The notes: generated by a model from the letters alone, not told the origin. DNA of 64,000 bases from Vogesella urethralis (GCF_007644045.2 NZ_VMDW02000090.1:75208-139207), one strand, 5' to 3'. Counted from the stretch's first letter, positions 1-9,650 are shown. Numbers and translations: made by a program.

Positions 1-509
1 TGCACCACGCTGTAGCCGGCGGCTTCGGCGTGACGCTGGATGGCGTAGCCGATGTCTCCCAGGTGCGTGCCCGGCTTCACTTTCTCGATGCCTTTCCACA
101 TGCACTCGTAGGTCACCTTGCACAGGCGGCGGGCAAACTCGCTCACCTCGCCCACGTAGTACATGCGGCTATTGTCGCCGTGGTAGCCGTCCTTGATCAC
201 GGTGATGTCCAGGTTGACGATGTCGCCCTTTTTCAGCGGCTTGTCATCGGGAATGCCGTGGCAGATCACGTGATTTACCGAGGTGCAGATCGATTTCGGG
301 TACGGCGTGCCGCCGTCGGGTGCGTAGTTCAGCGGGGCAGGGATGGTGCCTTGCACGTTGACCATGTAGTCATGGCACAGGCGGTTCAGCTCTTCGGTGG
401 TAACGCCCGGTTTGACGAACGGTGTGATGTAGTCCAGTACCTCGGCCGCCAGACGGCCGGCGATACGCATTTTTTCGATGTCTTGCTGATTCTTGATAAC
501 GATGGCCAT
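1..509 (-). CDS. map: Type I methionine aminopeptidase, C-terminus cut off by the window edge
   Basis: Removes the initiator methionine from nascent proteins in the cytoplasm. The reverse strand reads from an ATG at 509 (MAIVIKNQQDIEKMRIAGRLA) through about 169 codons to the edge. Family landmarks are visible: the substrate-pocket His in CHGIPDD and the first two metal-binding Asp residues in NLDIT and GDNSRM. The remaining metal ligands (His, Glu, Glu) would lie in the missing C-terminal third, so only about two thirds of the usual 260-residue enzyme is present. The short region between 510 and 624 separates it from the DUF3579 gene. Identification is from remembered family sequence and is very secure. 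Confidence 0.96.
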   Translation of the reverse strand, partial: MAIVIKNQQDIEKMRIAGRLAAEVLDYITPFVKPGVTTEELNRLCHDYMVNVQGTIPAPLNYAPDGGTPYPKSICTSVNHVICHGIPDDKPLKKGDIVNLDITVIKDGYHGDNSRMYYVGEVSEFARRLCKVTYECMWKGIEKVKPGTHLGDIGYAIQRHAEAAGYSVV

Positions 510-624
510 GCTTCAGTCGCTTGATGAGTTAGGCGTGTATGGTAGCAAATACTACGTTTCGCGGGCACGGCTTGCGGATCAGGAATGAGGGAGCTTGCCA
601 GGCTGCGCCGGTAGCGCGCTGCGG

Positions 625-939
625 TCAGGCCAGAAACTGGTTGGGGTAGACTTCGTCGATCAGCGTGCGGCAGTCCACGATACGCAGATCGTTGTCTTTG
701 GCGAAGTCCATCAGGAAGCGGTAGACGGCAGGCTGGATTTTTTCCAGCTTTTTGTCCACGGCGACGCAGCGGACGTTGTCCAGCATCATCGGGCGCACAA
801 ACTGGTGGTAGGCCAGTTTCTGGTCGTCGCCGAAGGAAGCCAGAATGCCGGCCAGGCGCTCGGCCCAGTCGCTGGGGCGGAAGGTACGGCCTTCGGAAGT
901 CAGGCCTTGGATAACGATTTCGTACGGGTTGCAGATCAT
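625..939 (-). CDS. DUF3579 domain protein
   Basis: A 104-residue soluble protein with no signal peptide or membrane segment. It contains the block GRTFRPSDWAERLAG, which I recall as typical of DUF3579 (PF12112), a small family conserved in betaproteobacteria and of unknown function. It lies between map and dinG on the same strand but with gaps on both sides, so an operon is not evident. The start ATG at 939 is the only good one. Family assignment is from memory; no biochemical role is claimed. Confidence 0.8.
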   Translation of the reverse strand: MICNPYEIVIQGLTSEGRTFRPSDWAERLAGILASFGDDQKLAYHQFVRPMMLDNVRCVAVDKKLEKIQPAVYRFLMDFAKDNDLRIVDCRTLIDEVYPNQFLA

Positions 940-1048
940 GGCTTTAACCGGGCGCTTGTTCTTGTGGGTGTGGTCTCAGCCCGTAGCCTGCTTTATTGAA
1001 AAGGGCATGGTATTGCCTGGCAGGTCATTCGGGTTGACCCTAATTCTA

Positions 1049-1080
1049 GCCTAAAATCGATTTCACTTCACGTTTTAGGC
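1049..1080 (-). terminator. Inverted repeat just after dinG, possible terminator
   Basis: GCCTAAAA at 1049-1056 pairs with TTTTAGGC at 1073-1080 around a 16-nt loop, 29 bases past the dinG stop. An 8-bp A/T-edged stem could end dinG transcripts. It could equally belong to the promoter region of the DUF3579 gene. Confidence 0.4.
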
Positions 1081-1109
1081 AGCTTGTTGCGCCACGGTTT
1101 TCCCTAATG

Positions 1110-3245
1110 TCAGAGCCGACGGAAAGCTGGCAGCGATGCCAGCAGGCGTTTGCCGTACTGTTGGCGCACGATGCGGTTGTCCAGGATGGTGACGCGGCCG
1201 TAGTCGCTTTCGGTGCGGATCAGGCGGCCTACCGCCTGTACCAGCTTGATCGACGCTTCCGGTACGGTCAGCTCGATGAACGGGTTGCCACCACGTTTTT
1301 CGATCCAGCGCGATAGCGTGCGGCCAACCGGGTCGTCCGGCATGGCAAACGGCAGCTTGGCGATGATGACATGCACGCAGGCTTCGCCCGGCAGGTCCAG
1401 CCCTTCCGAGAACGAGTCCAGGCCGAACAGCACGCTGGGGCGGTCGGCTTTCAGCGCTGCGTAGTGGTTTTCCAGCAGAACCGCCTTGGGTAGCTCGCCC
1501 TGCATCTGCACGTGCTGGCGTAGACCGGCCGGAATGCCTTCCGCCACTTCCTGCATCTGTTTGCGCGAGGTAAACAGCACCAGCGTGCCCAGCGGTTGGG
1601 ACAGGTCGATCAGCTTGGGTAGCCAGTCGATGATCTCGCGGGTGTGCGCGGCCGGGTCTTTGGGCGTGGCGTGCAGCGGCGGCAGGTACAGCTCGCCCTG
1701 TTCGGTAAAGTTGAACGGCGACTCCAGTGCGACGCACTGTACGTCGGGCAGCCATTTCAGGCCGGTCTGCGACAGCAGCAGGTCGAAATTGCCCAGCGAG
1801 CGCAGCGTGGCGGAGGTGAGTAGAGCGCCGGAGGCGCGCCGCCACAGGTTCGCCGCCAGGCTGCCGGCAGCGGTAACCGGCGATGCCGAGAAAATGTAGT
1901 CGCCTTTGCCGTCGGCACGGCGGGTGACCCATTTGGCGATTGGCGGCGCGTTTTCGTCCGGCTCGCGTTCGTACAGGTCCCACAGCGCCACCATCGGTTC
2001 GACTTTGCTGACGAAGAAACCGGTGTCGGCGGCCAGCTTGTCCAGCAGCACGGCGTCCTGTTGTTTGTCCTTGCGCAGTGCGCCGATGGCGTCGCTGATG
2101 CCGGTAAGGTTCTTGTACAGCGCCCGTGCCGACAGTGCCATGTTGGCCGCCGGAATCTTCATGTGCTCGGGCAGGATGCCGTCTTCGATCAGCCAGCTGG
2201 GCTCCAGGTTGTCGCTATTGGCTTCCAGCTCGGTCTGGCCTTGCAGCAGCCACAGCCATTCGGTCAGGCTTTCCATGCAGGCGCCGGCGGCGTCCATCGC
2301 GTTGGCACACAGCTCGGGTTTGTCGATCAGCGTTTGTACGCGGGTGGCTAGTGCCGGTACTTTGTCCAGCCACGCCATGGCCTGCGCCAGGCTGTGTTCG
2401 GCGGCAAACTGGTTGACCGCCTTCTTGGCCAGGTGGTGCGCCTCGTCGATGCAGTACAGGCTTTGCTCCGGTGCCGGCAGGATGACGCCGCCACCCATCG
2501 ATACGTCGGCCAGCAGCAAGTCATGGTTGGCTACGACCACGTCCACTTTTTCCAGCATGTCGCGCGCCAGGTAAAACGGGCATTCGGCACGGTTGGGGCA
2601 GCCGGCTTTCAGGCAGCCGTGGCGGTCGTTGGTGACGCGGCGCCACAGCTCGTCCTGGATATTTTCCGGCCAGCTGTCGCGGTCGCCGTTCCAGCGGCGG
2701 TAATGGAAGGCGTCGGCCAGCTGGCGCAGGGCGTCGATCTCCGCCTGTTCCGGCTTGCGCTCCCACAAGGCCATGCTCGGGTCCATCGCCAGCAACTCGC
2801 CCTGGGCGGTGTCGGCTGTCAATTGGTACAGGCGGTACGGGCACAGGTAGCGGCCGCGGCCCTTGGCTAGCGCAAAGGTCACTGCCAGGCCGCTTTTGTC
2901 GATCATGAACGGCAGGTCACGGTTGACCAGCTGTTCCTGTAGCGCGATGGTGGCGCTGGTGACCACCAGCTTCTTGCCGCGCGACTTGGCCATCACGCCG
3001 CCGGCCAGCAGGTAGGCCAGACTCTTGCCGACACCGGTGGGGCCTTCCACCACCACGATGCTGTCCCCGCTATTGTCTTCCGGCTCCTGCTCGTTATCCG
3101 TGGGCGGCATGGTGCAGCGGCCGAAGGCGTTGGCGATTTCGGCCAGCATGCGGCGCTGCGCCGCGCGCGGACGGAAGCCGGGCAGGTTGTCGGAAATGGC
3201 GCGGTAATGGTCGCGCAGCAGGTTCTTTTCGATGTCGGTCAGCAT
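1110..3245 (-). CDS. dinG: ATP-dependent DNA helicase DinG
   Basis: XPD-like superfamily 2 helicase with 5'-3' polarity, implicated in resolving R-loops and other replication obstacles. It has Walker A GPTGVGKS (residues 68-75 from the chosen start), four Cys of the iron-sulfur domain (one in GRYLCPYRL, three in CLKAGCPNRAECPF), the DEAH-type box DEAHH, and C-terminal helicase motifs including QAVGRLIR. I chose ATG 3245 (MLTDIEKNLL) because family members start there and it gives 711 residues, near the E. coli 716. An upstream in-frame ATG at 3254 or 3293 is possible, but a TACAAT hexamer sits just before 3254, which suggests that stretch is promoter. Confidence 0.95.
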   Translation of the reverse strand: MLTDIEKNLLRDHYRAISDNLPGFRPRAAQRRMLAEIANAFGRCTMPPTDNEQEPEDNSGDSIVVVEGPTGVGKSLAYLLAGGVMAKSRGKKLVVTSATIALQEQLVNRDLPFMIDKSGLAVTFALAKGRGRYLCPYRLYQLTADTAQGELLAMDPSMALWERKPEQAEIDALRQLADAFHYRRWNGDRDSWPENIQDELWRRVTNDRHGCLKAGCPNRAECPFYLARDMLEKVDVVVANHDLLLADVSMGGGVILPAPEQSLYCIDEAHHLAKKAVNQFAAEHSLAQAMAWLDKVPALATRVQTLIDKPELCANAMDAAGACMESLTEWLWLLQGQTELEANSDNLEPSWLIEDGILPEHMKIPAANMALSARALYKNLTGISDAIGALRKDKQQDAVLLDKLAADTGFFVSKVEPMVALWDLYEREPDENAPPIAKWVTRRADGKGDYIFSASPVTAAGSLAANLWRRASGALLTSATLRSLGNFDLLLSQTGLKWLPDVQCVALESPFNFTEQGELYLPPLHATPKDPAAHTREIIDWLPKLIDLSQPLGTLVLFTSRKQMQEVAEGIPAGLRQHVQMQGELPKAVLLENHYAALKADRPSVLFGLDSFSEGLDLPGEACVHVIIAKLPFAMPDDPVGRTLSRWIEKRGGNPFIELTVPEASIKLVQAVGRLIRTESDYGRVTILDNRIVRQQYGKRLLASLPAFRRL

Positions 3246-3429
3246 GGGCGGCATTGTAACGGATTGGGGCGGTGGCTGCTGGCAAGGCGACATCGGCTAC
3301 GCTGTTTTGCGACTGCAGCATGACAGCATGGTGCGGCTGTGCTTACGATAGCGCCAAACAACGCCGCAGCGACGGCCATAACAGCACGACAGACAGCATA
3401 AAAAACGCAGTATCAAGAGGAGAGCACCG

Positions 3430-5388
3430 ATGAATCCGGTGAGCAGAGTGTTGGTGGTGAGTGATGACGCCGCCTGGCGCAGCGATGTACTGGCGGCGCT
3501 GGAGGCAGTAACGGGCAAGATGGCCAACCCGTTCGGCCTGGTGTTCCAGGGGGTTGGCCGCAGCAGCGAGGCGCTGGAGCGCGTGGGCTGCGATGGCGAG
3601 ATCCAGATCGTGCTGATCGACAAGGGCCTGAAAGAGAAGGGCGCCACCCAGCCGGCGGTACAGCTGGCCAACCAGATCAACCAGCTGCGCCCCGAGTTGT
3701 CGCTGTACATCCTGCTGCAGGATGACGACGAGAAAGTGCTGATGGAAGAGCTGGCCAGCCACGCGATTGACGGTTATTTCTACCGCGACGAGCGCGATTT
3801 CAACGGCTGGTTCCGCATTCTGGCCGCCGAGATGGGCGAGAAGGCGGCCACGCCGTTCTACGACAAGCTCAAGCAATACGTGCGCATGGCCAAGGATTCG
3901 TGGCACACGCCGGGCCACGCCGGTGGCGACTCGCTGAAAGGCAGCCCGTGGGTGGGCGACTTCTACGACTTTGTCGGCGAAGAGATGCTGCGCGCCGACC
4001 TGTCGGTGTCGGTGCCGATGCTGGATTCGCTGTTGCATCCCACCGGCGTCATTGCCGAGGCGCAAACCCTGGCTGCCAAAGCGTTTGGCGCCCGCAAAAC
4101 CTATTTCGCTACCAACGGCACCTCCACCTCTAACAAGGTGATCTTCCAGACGCTGCTGGCACCAGGCGACAAACTGCTGCTGGACCGTAACTGCCACAAG
4201 TCCGTCCACCATGGCGTGATTTTGTCCGGCGCGCGCCCGGTGTATCTGGACTCCTCGGTCAACCGCCAATACGGCATTTTCGGCCCGGTGCCCAAGCAGG
4301 TGATCTTCGACGCCATTGCGGCCAACCCCGACGCCCGCGTGCTGATTCTGACCAGTTGCACCTACGACGGCCTGCGTTACGACCTCAAGCCCATCATCGA
4401 AGCCGCGCACGCGGCTGGTATCAAGGTGATCGTGGACGAGGCCTGGTACGGCCACGCCCGGTTCCACCATGCATTCCGGCCGACGGCGCTGGAGTCCGGT
4501 GCCGATTACGTTACCCAGAGCACGCACAAGATCCTGTCGGCGTTCTCGCAGGCGAGCATGATTCACGTCAATGACCCCGGCTTTGACGAGCACCTGTTCC
4601 GCGAAAACTTCAACATGCACACCTCCACCAGCCCGCAGTACAACCTGATCGCCAGCCTGGACGTGGCACGCAAGCAGGCGGTGACCGAGGGCTTCCGGCT
4701 GCTGGACCGCGCACTGAAGCTGGCGCAAGAGCTGCGGCAGAAGATCAATTCTACCGGCGCCTTCCGCGTGTTGGAGCTGGACGACCTGCTGCCCGAGGCG
4801 GTGCGCGAGGATGGCGTGCGGCTGGATCCTACCAAGCTGACGGTAGACATTTCGCAAAGCGGCTACTCGGCCGACGAGCTGCAGCGCGCACTGTTCGAGC
4901 GCTTCAATATCCAGATCGAAAAATCCACCTTCAATACCATCACCCTGCTGCTGACGGTGGGTACCACGCGCAGCAAGATGTCGCGGCTGTTCGACGCACT
5001 GTTGCGGCTGGCCAAGGAGCAACGTCCGCCGCGTGCGGCGGGCCGCATGCCGGAGATTCCGGGGTTTTCACGGCTGGCCTGCCTGCCGCGCGACGCGTTT
5101 TACGAGGCCGGCGAGCGCCTGCCGCTGCTGGACGACGACGGGCTGCCCAACCCGGCGCTGAACGGCCGCGTTTGCTGCGACCAGGTGGTGCCGTACCCGC
5201 CGGGCATTCCGGTGCTGGTGCCGGGGCAGGTGATCGAGGCCAATATCGTGGCCTATATGGCGCGGCTGCTGAAAACGCAGAAATCCATCGAAATGCATGG
5301 CCTGGACGAGAGTGGCGGCGACTACTGCGTGCGCGTGCTGCGCGACGACGAACTGGCCGAACTGCCCAGTCGCAGCTGGTTCAACTGA
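3430..5388 (+). CDS. PLP-dependent Orn/Lys/Arg decarboxylase with N-terminal receiver-like domain
   Basis: Decarboxylates a basic amino acid to a polyamine precursor (putrescine, cadaverine or agmatine). Residues 1-140 form the wing or receiver-like domain of bacterial fold-III-type decarboxylases. The catalytic core begins at SWHTPGH (157-163), with the PLP-phosphate region TNGTSTSN, DEAWYGH (336-342), and the Schiff-base lysine in STHKILSAF (K367). At 652 residues it is shorter than the 710-760 residue E. coli acid-inducible enzymes. Which of the three substrates it uses cannot be read from the sequence. It has a good AGGAG ribosome site and its own terminator, and sits upstream of argF-argG, which act on ornithine and citrulline. 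Confidence 0.9.
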   Translation: MNPVSRVLVVSDDAAWRSDVLAALEAVTGKMANPFGLVFQGVGRSSEALERVGCDGEIQIVLIDKGLKEKGATQPAVQLANQINQLRPELSLYILLQDDDEKVLMEELASHAIDGYFYRDERDFNGWFRILAAEMGEKAATPFYDKLKQYVRMAKDSWHTPGHAGGDSLKGSPWVGDFYDFVGEEMLRADLSVSVPMLDSLLHPTGVIAEAQTLAAKAFGARKTYFATNGTSTSNKVIFQTLLAPGDKLLLDRNCHKSVHHGVILSGARPVYLDSSVNRQYGIFGPVPKQVIFDAIAANPDARVLILTSCTYDGLRYDLKPIIEAAHAAGIKVIVDEAWYGHARFHHAFRPTALESGADYVTQSTHKILSAFSQASMIHVNDPGFDEHLFRENFNMHTSTSPQYNLIASLDVARKQAVTEGFRLLDRALKLAQELRQKINSTGAFRVLELDDLLPEAVREDGVRLDPTKLTVDISQSGYSADELQRALFERFNIQIEKSTFNTITLLLTVGTTRSKMSRLFDALLRLAKEQRPPRAAGRMPEIPGFSRLACLPRDAFYEAGERLPLLDDDGLPNPALNGRVCCDQVVPYPPGIPVLVPGQVIEANIVAYMARLLKTQKSIEMHGLDESGGDYCVRVLRDDELAELPSRSWFN

Positions 5389-5720
5389 CCGTTCTGACAG
5401 GGCATGATGTTTTATTAAACAGTCATGCCCCAGGCTGAAACTGGTAACAAATCGCCGGAGTGCTGCAAGTGATTGATCTTGCAGCATTCCGGCTTTTTTC
5501 TGCCGCTTTGCCGCCTTGCGCCAGCTGGCGCGGGCTTGTCACCAGTGTGGATTTCGTATACATATAACCATGTCGCAATTTTGTAAATCATGATTTCATC
5601 ATGGCGAAAATTGCGTTGATCAACCCGATGACAGATGGTTTGCGTGTAGTAATGTGCCGCCGCGCATGAAAACGCCTTGTTTTCACAGCGCCGTGGCATT
5701 AATTTTTTCCGGAACCCGAT
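5389..5720 (+). promoter_or_regulatory. 332-base gap between the decarboxylase and argF, with hairpins and palindromes
   Basis: No gene is supported here. It contains a hairpin at 5401-5429 (GGCATGA/TCATGCC with an inner TGTTT/AAACA), a strong terminator at 5454-5499, and nested palindromes at 5574-5615: outer arms CGCAATTTT and AAAATTGCG enclosing the perfect 12-mer AAATCATGATTT (5585-5596). The last group is 105 bases before argF and is the best candidate operator or leader structure for the arginine genes. It does not match the E. coli ArgR box well. Confidence 0.55.
5454..5499 (+). terminator. Rho-independent terminator of the decarboxylase gene
   Basis: The arms 5454-5469 and 5478-5493 pair over 16 positions with one G-T pair, around an 8-nt loop, and are followed by six T (5494-5499). 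This is a textbook intrinsic terminator. Confidence 0.92.
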
Positions 5721-6644
5721 ATGAAGCAGCCCAAACACTTTCTCCAGTTCACAGACCTTTCCGCCGCGGAGTACCAACATCTCTTCGAGCGCGCCCAGGT
5801 ACTGAAGCGACGACAAGTGTCCGGCGAACTGTACCAACCGCTGGTTGGCCGCGTCATGTCGATGATTTTCGAAAAGAACTCCACGCGTACCCGCGTATCG
5901 TTCGAGGCCGGCATGTCGCAGCTGGGCGGCCACGCCATGTTCCTGGACGGCAAGAGCTCGCAGATCGGCCGTGGTGAGCCGGTGGAAGACACCGCCCGCG
6001 TGCTGTCGCGCATGGTCGACATCATCATGATCCGCACCTTCGAGCAGAGCATGGTGGAAAGGTTGGCCGCGTACTCCCGCGTGCCGGTGATCAACGGCCT
6101 GACCAACGAATACCATCCGTGCCAGATCCTGGCCGATATCCTGACCTATATCGAGCACCGCGGCAGCATTGCCGGCAAGACGGTGGCCTGGATCGGCGAC
6201 GGCAACAATATGGCGCGTACCTGGCTGCAGGCCGCCAAGCTGCTGGGCTTCAAGCTCAAGGTGGCCACGCCGGTGGGGTACGAGCTGCAGGTGCTGGACG
6301 GCCAGCATTACGATAGCGACTGTTTTGAAGCCTTCCACAACCCGGCGTCCGCCGTGGCCGGCGCCGATCTGGTGACCACCGACGTGTTTACCAGCATGGG
6401 CTTTGAAGGCGAGGCCGAAGCGCGGCGTGATGCGTTTGCCGGTTACATGGTCAGCGAAGACCTGATGAAGCTGGCCAAGCCGGATGCGCTGTTCATGCAC
6501 TGCCTGCCGGCGCACCGTGGCGAGGAAGTGGCGGCCGAAGTGATCGACGGCCCGCAAAGCGTGGTATGGGACGAAGCGGAAAACCGCATGCACGCCCAGA
6601 AAGCCCTGATTGAATACCTGATGCTGGGTCGCGTACACGACTGA
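5721..6644 (+). CDS. argF: Ornithine carbamoyltransferase
   Basis: Transfers the carbamoyl group to ornithine to make citrulline, the sixth step of arginine synthesis. It has the carbamoyl-phosphate motif STRTR (residues 54-58), HPCQ in [11 protein letters not shown], the ornithine-binding region with DVFTSMG, and the active-site HCLP in [12 protein letters not shown]. At 307 residues it is full length for the anabolic enzyme. It is followed after 28 bases by argG, so the two steps are probably cotranscribed. Confidence 0.97.
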   Translation: MKQPKHFLQFTDLSAAEYQHLFERAQVLKRRQVSGELYQPLVGRVMSMIFEKNSTRTRVSFEAGMSQLGGHAMFLDGKSSQIGRGEPVEDTARVLSRMVDIIMIRTFEQSMVERLAAYSRVPVINGLTNEYHPCQILADILTYIEHRGSIAGKTVAWIGDGNNMARTWLQAAKLLGFKLKVATPVGYELQVLDGQHYDSDCFEAFHNPASAVAGADLVTTDVFTSMGFEGEAEARRDAFAGYMVSEDLMKLAKPDALFMHCLPAHRGEEVAAEVIDGPQSVVWDEAENRMHAQKALIEYLMLGRVHD

Positions 6645-6672
6645 CCCGGCTTGTAGACTGAGAGAGAAGACG

Positions 6673-7893
6673 ATGGCAGACATCAATAAAGTGGTACTGG
6701 CCTATTCCGGTGGCCTGGATACTTCGGTGATCCTGAAGTGGTTGCAAGACACCTATCAGTGTGAAGTGGTGACCTTCACCGCCGACCTGGGGCAAGGCGA
6801 AGAGCTGGAGCCGGCTCGCCAGAAGGCGCTGCAGTTCGGCATCAAGCCGGAAAACATTTTCATCGACGACCTGCGCGAAGAGTTCGTGCGTGACTTCGTG
6901 TTCCCGATGTTCCGCGCCAACACCATTTACGAAGGCGAGTACCTGCTGGGCACCTCCATCGCCCGCCCGCTGATCGCCAAGCGCCAGATCGAGATCGCCA
7001 ACCTGACCGGTGCCGACGCGGTATCGCACGGTGCGACCGGTAAGGGTAACGACCAGGTGCGTTTCGAGCTGGGCTACTACGGCCTGAAGCCGGACGTGAA
7101 AGTGATCGCCCCGTGGCGCGAGTGGGACCTGCTGTCCCGCGAGAAGCTGCTGGCCTACGCCGAGAAAAACGGCATTCCGGTGGACATGAAGCACAAGAAC
7201 GGTGGCGCGCCGTACTCGATGGACGCCAACCTGCTGCACATCTCCTTTGAAGGCCGTCACCTGGAAAACCCGTCCGCCGAGGCGGAAGAAGCCATGTGGC
7301 GCTGGACCGTATCGCCGGAAGCGGCACCGGATGCGCCGGAATACCTGGACGTAGAGTTCGAAAAAGGCGACATCGTGGCGCTGAACGGCGTACGTCTGGC
7401 TGCCCACGAAGTGCTGGCCAAGCTGAACGAGCTGGGCGGCAAGCACGGCATCGGCCGTCTGGACCTGGTGGAAAACCGCTACGTGGGCATGAAGTCCCGC
7501 GGTTGCTACGAAACCCCGGGCGGTACCATCATCCTGAAGGCGCACCGTGCCATTGAGTCGATCACGCTGGACCGCGAAGTGGCCCACCTGAAGGACGACC
7601 TGATGCCGCGTTACGCCAGCCTGATTTACAACGGCTACTGGTGGGCGCCGGAGCGCAAGGCACTGCAAACCCTGATCGACTACACCCAGCAAACCGTCAA
7701 CGGCTGGGTACGCCTGAAGCTGTACAAGGGCAATGTGATCGTGGTGAGCCGCGACTCCAAAACCAACTCGCTGTTCGACATGAACATCGCCACCTTCGAC
7801 GACGACGGCGGCGCCTACAACCAGGCCGACGCTGGCGGCTTCATCAAGCTGAACGCACTGCGCATGCGCATTGCCGGCCGTCTGAACAAGTAA
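6673..7893 (+). CDS. argG: Argininosuccinate synthase
   Basis: Joins citrulline and aspartate using ATP. The N-terminal ATP pyrophosphatase P-loop AYSGGLDTS spans residues 10-18, and family blocks such as [15 protein letters not shown] and [19 protein letters not shown] are intact. At 406 residues it is a complete type I enzyme. The start ATG has a GAGAGA ribosome site. An intrinsic terminator follows directly, closing the argF-argG unit. argH is not in the window. Confidence 0.97.
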   Translation: MADINKVVLAYSGGLDTSVILKWLQDTYQCEVVTFTADLGQGEELEPARQKALQFGIKPENIFIDDLREEFVRDFVFPMFRANTIYEGEYLLGTSIARPLIAKRQIEIANLTGADAVSHGATGKGNDQVRFELGYYGLKPDVKVIAPWREWDLLSREKLLAYAEKNGIPVDMKHKNGGAPYSMDANLLHISFEGRHLENPSAEAEEAMWRWTVSPEAAPDAPEYLDVEFEKGDIVALNGVRLAAHEVLAKLNELGGKHGIGRLDLVENRYVGMKSRGCYETPGGTIILKAHRAIESITLDREVAHLKDDLMPRYASLIYNGYWWAPERKALQTLIDYTQQTVNGWVRLKLYKGNVIVVSRDSKTNSLFDMNIATFDDDGGAYNQADAGGFIKLNALRMRIAGRLNK

Positions 7894-7915
7894 GCCAAAC
7901 GGTATCGATCTGTTC

Positions 7916-7944
7916 AAACCGCACCCCACGGGGTGCGGTTTTTT
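7916..7944 (+). terminator. Rho-independent terminator after argG
   Basis: AAACCGCACCC and GGGTGCGGTTT form an 11-bp stem around CACG, running into a T-tract that ends at 7944. A TATAAT hexamer at 7956-7961 just beyond it is the probable -10 of the next transcription unit. Confidence 0.92.
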
Positions 7945-7990
7945 ATTACCGCTTCTATAATGGCGGCCAACCTTTTAGCGCAAAGACATC

Positions 7991-8194
7991 ATGAGCGAAG
8001 AGCAATTTACCAACTGGTCGATGGGCATCCTGCTCACCGGCTTGATCATTTTCATGGGCTTCATCATTTACGATCTGGGCAAGAAGTCCAACGCCGGCAA
8101 GACCGGCATGATCGCGTTGTTCATCGTGCTGGGCTTCGGCGTGGTGGGCTTCGTGTTCAAGAACGTGCTGGTGGAGTTCATGCTGCTCAAATGA
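7991..8194 (+). CDS. DUF2788 small membrane protein
   Basis: A 67-residue protein with two hydrophobic spans (about residues 10-27 and 38-55) separated by the basic turn DLGKKSNAGKTG. Length and the paired-helix layout match DUF2788, a betaproteobacterial family of unknown function. A TATAAT at 7956-7961 supplies a plausible -10. Its stop codon overlaps the start of the next gene in ATGA (8191-8194), so the two are translationally coupled. Confidence 0.8.
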   Translation: MSEEQFTNWSMGILLTGLIIFMGFIIYDLGKKSNAGKTGMIALFIVLGFGVVGFVFKNVLVEFMLLK

Positions 8195-9030
8195 GCGCGG
8201 CAGAGAGCACGCTGCACGGCACGCTTGGCAGTTGGGATTCGGCACGCGGCTTTGGTTTCATCCGGCAGCAGGATGGCAGCCGCCTGTTTGTGCACCATTC
8301 CGCCTTTGCCGGCAAGCCGCCGGCAGTGGGCGAAGGCGTCAGCTACCGCACCGGTACCGGGCGAGATGGCCGTCCGTTGGCTGCGTGGGCGCGTTCTGCC
8401 GCCAGCCCGGCGCCCGCTGCCGCCAAGCAGCAGGGCTGTATCCGGCATTGGGACGCGGCGCGCGGTTTCGGCTTTATAGAAACTGGCGACGGCGACGAGC
8501 TGTTCGTACACGTTTCGGCGTTTGCCGCCTCGCCACGCCGCCCGCAAGCGGGCGAGCGCGTCTATTTCAAGCGCGGCCTGAACGGGCAGGGGCGCGAGGT
8601 GGCGGTGTGGGCGGCGTTTGCCACCTTGCCGGATCTGCACGTTCTGGCGGCAGCCAGACCCGCGCGCGCGGCGTGGCCGTGGCCGCAGTGGCCGGCGCTG
8701 GTGTGGTGGCTGCTGGCGCTGTGGCAGCTGCCACGCTGGGCGGCCGCCGCGGCGCTGGTGTTGTCCGCGCTGCTGTTTGTGCTGTACTGGCAAGACAAGC
8801 GTGCGGCGCAGGCCGGGCGCTGGCGCACGCCGGAAAGCACCCTGCACCTGCTGGCCATCTTTAGCGGCTGGCCCGGTGCGGCATTGGCGCAGCACTGGCT
8901 GCGTCACAAATCGGCCAAGCCCGGTTTTCGCCGTGTGTTCTGGTTGACGGTGCTGCTGAACCTGCTGGCGCTGACGGCCTGGGCGTGGCCCGCATTGCCG
9001 GCTGCACTGCTGGCGGCCAACTTCGGCTAG
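8191..9030 (+). CDS. Two cold-shock domains fused to a DUF1294 membrane domain
   Basis: A 280-residue protein. Two cold-shock-like domains occur in tandem, each with an RNP1-type core (DSARGFGFIRQQDG with LFVHHSAF, then DAARGFGFIETGDG with LFVHVSAF). The C-terminal part has about four hydrophobic segments with the DUF1294 signature, including QDKRAAQAGRWRTPESTLHLLAIFSG split across its helices and RHKSAKPGFRRVFW. A nucleic-acid-binding head on a membrane anchor is implied; the function is unknown. The start is the ATG overlapping the stop of the DUF2788 gene, which gives a sensible N-terminus directly before the first cold-shock domain. Single-CSD DUF1294 proteins are common; the doubled domain is less usual. 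Confidence 0.88.
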   Translation: MSAAESTLHGTLGSWDSARGFGFIRQQDGSRLFVHHSAFAGKPPAVGEGVSYRTGTGRDGRPLAAWARSAASPAPAAAKQQGCIRHWDAARGFGFIETGDGDELFVHVSAFAASPRRPQAGERVYFKRGLNGQGREVAVWAAFATLPDLHVLAAARPARAAWPWPQWPALVWWLLALWQLPRWAAAAALVLSALLFVLYWQDKRAAQAGRWRTPESTLHLLAIFSGWPGAALAQHWLRHKSAKPGFRRVFWLTVLLNLLALTAWAWPALPAALLAANFG

Positions 9031-9063
9031 AATACGCGCCACTCTCGCATAAGGAAGAACAAG

Positions 9064-9564
9064 ATGCCATCGTTTGACATTGTGTCCGAAGTGGACAAAA
9101 ACGAAGTCCGTAATGCGGTAGACCAATCCAATAAGGAAGTTTCTACCCGCTACGACTTCAAGGGCAGCGACGCCCGTATCGAAAGCGGCGACAAGACGCT
9201 GACGCTGTTTGCCGACAGCGAATTCCAGCTGGATCAGGTGAACGACATCCTGACCACCAAGCTGGCCAAGCGCGGTGTGGACGTGCGCTGCATGGAGTAC
9301 GGCAAGCTGGAGAAGGTCAGCGGCAACAAGGTGAAGAAGGTGCTGACCGTGAAGGAAGGCCTGGAAACCGACCTGGCCAAGAAGATCGTGAAGCTCATCA
9401 AGGACAGCAAGCTGAAGGTGCAAGCCAGCATCCAGGGCGAGGCGGTGCGCGTTTCCGGCGCCAAGCGCGACGTGCTGCAAGAAGTGATGGCACTGATGCG
9501 CAAGGAAATTGCCGGCGATATGGAAAACGGCTTCCCGCTGCAGTTCAACAACTTCCGCGATTGA
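9064..9564 (+). CDS. yajQ: YajQ-family nucleotide-binding protein
   Basis: A 166-residue member of the YajQ/UPF0234 family, with the characteristic start [20 protein letters not shown], the STRYDFKG block and C-terminal PLQFNNFRD. In Xanthomonas and Pseudomonas, members bind cyclic di-GMP and act with a transcription factor. That role here is an inference, though several c-di-GMP enzymes lie within 10 kb. An AAGGAAG ribosome site precedes the ATG, and a hexamer TAGAAT at about 9028 could be its -10. Confidence 0.93.
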   Translation: MPSFDIVSEVDKNEVRNAVDQSNKEVSTRYDFKGSDARIESGDKTLTLFADSEFQLDQVNDILTTKLAKRGVDVRCMEYGKLEKVSGNKVKKVLTVKEGLETDLAKKIVKLIKDSKLKVQASIQGEAVRVSGAKRDVLQEVMALMRKEIAGDMENGFPLQFNNFRD

Positions 9565-9610
9565 TGCCATAGCCGGCCACGTTGTGCAAACGTTGGCCGC
9601 ACGACGCGAC

Positions 9611-9636
9611 AAGGCCGCTGCACATGCAGCGGCCTT
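9611..9636. terminator. Bidirectional hairpin between yajQ and yghU
   Basis: AAGGCCGCTGCA (9611-9622) and TGCAGCGGCCTT (9625-9636) form a perfect 12-bp inverted repeat between two converging genes. The T-tract is weak on the plus strand. Confidence 0.6.
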
Positions 9637-9650
9637 GTGCTTTGTGGCGC

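Noticed and set aside
3343..5022. A 559-codon open frame antisense to the decarboxylase gene
   Set aside because: It has no recognisable domain, reads as His/Gln/Arg-rich low complexity and mirrors a clear PLP enzyme with motifs in order. It is a GC-bias shadow.
5415..7929. Long open frames antisense to argF and argG (5415-6686 and 6493-7929)
   Set aside because: They overlap each other and lie opposite complete enzymes. Their translations are His/Val/Gln-rich with no motif.
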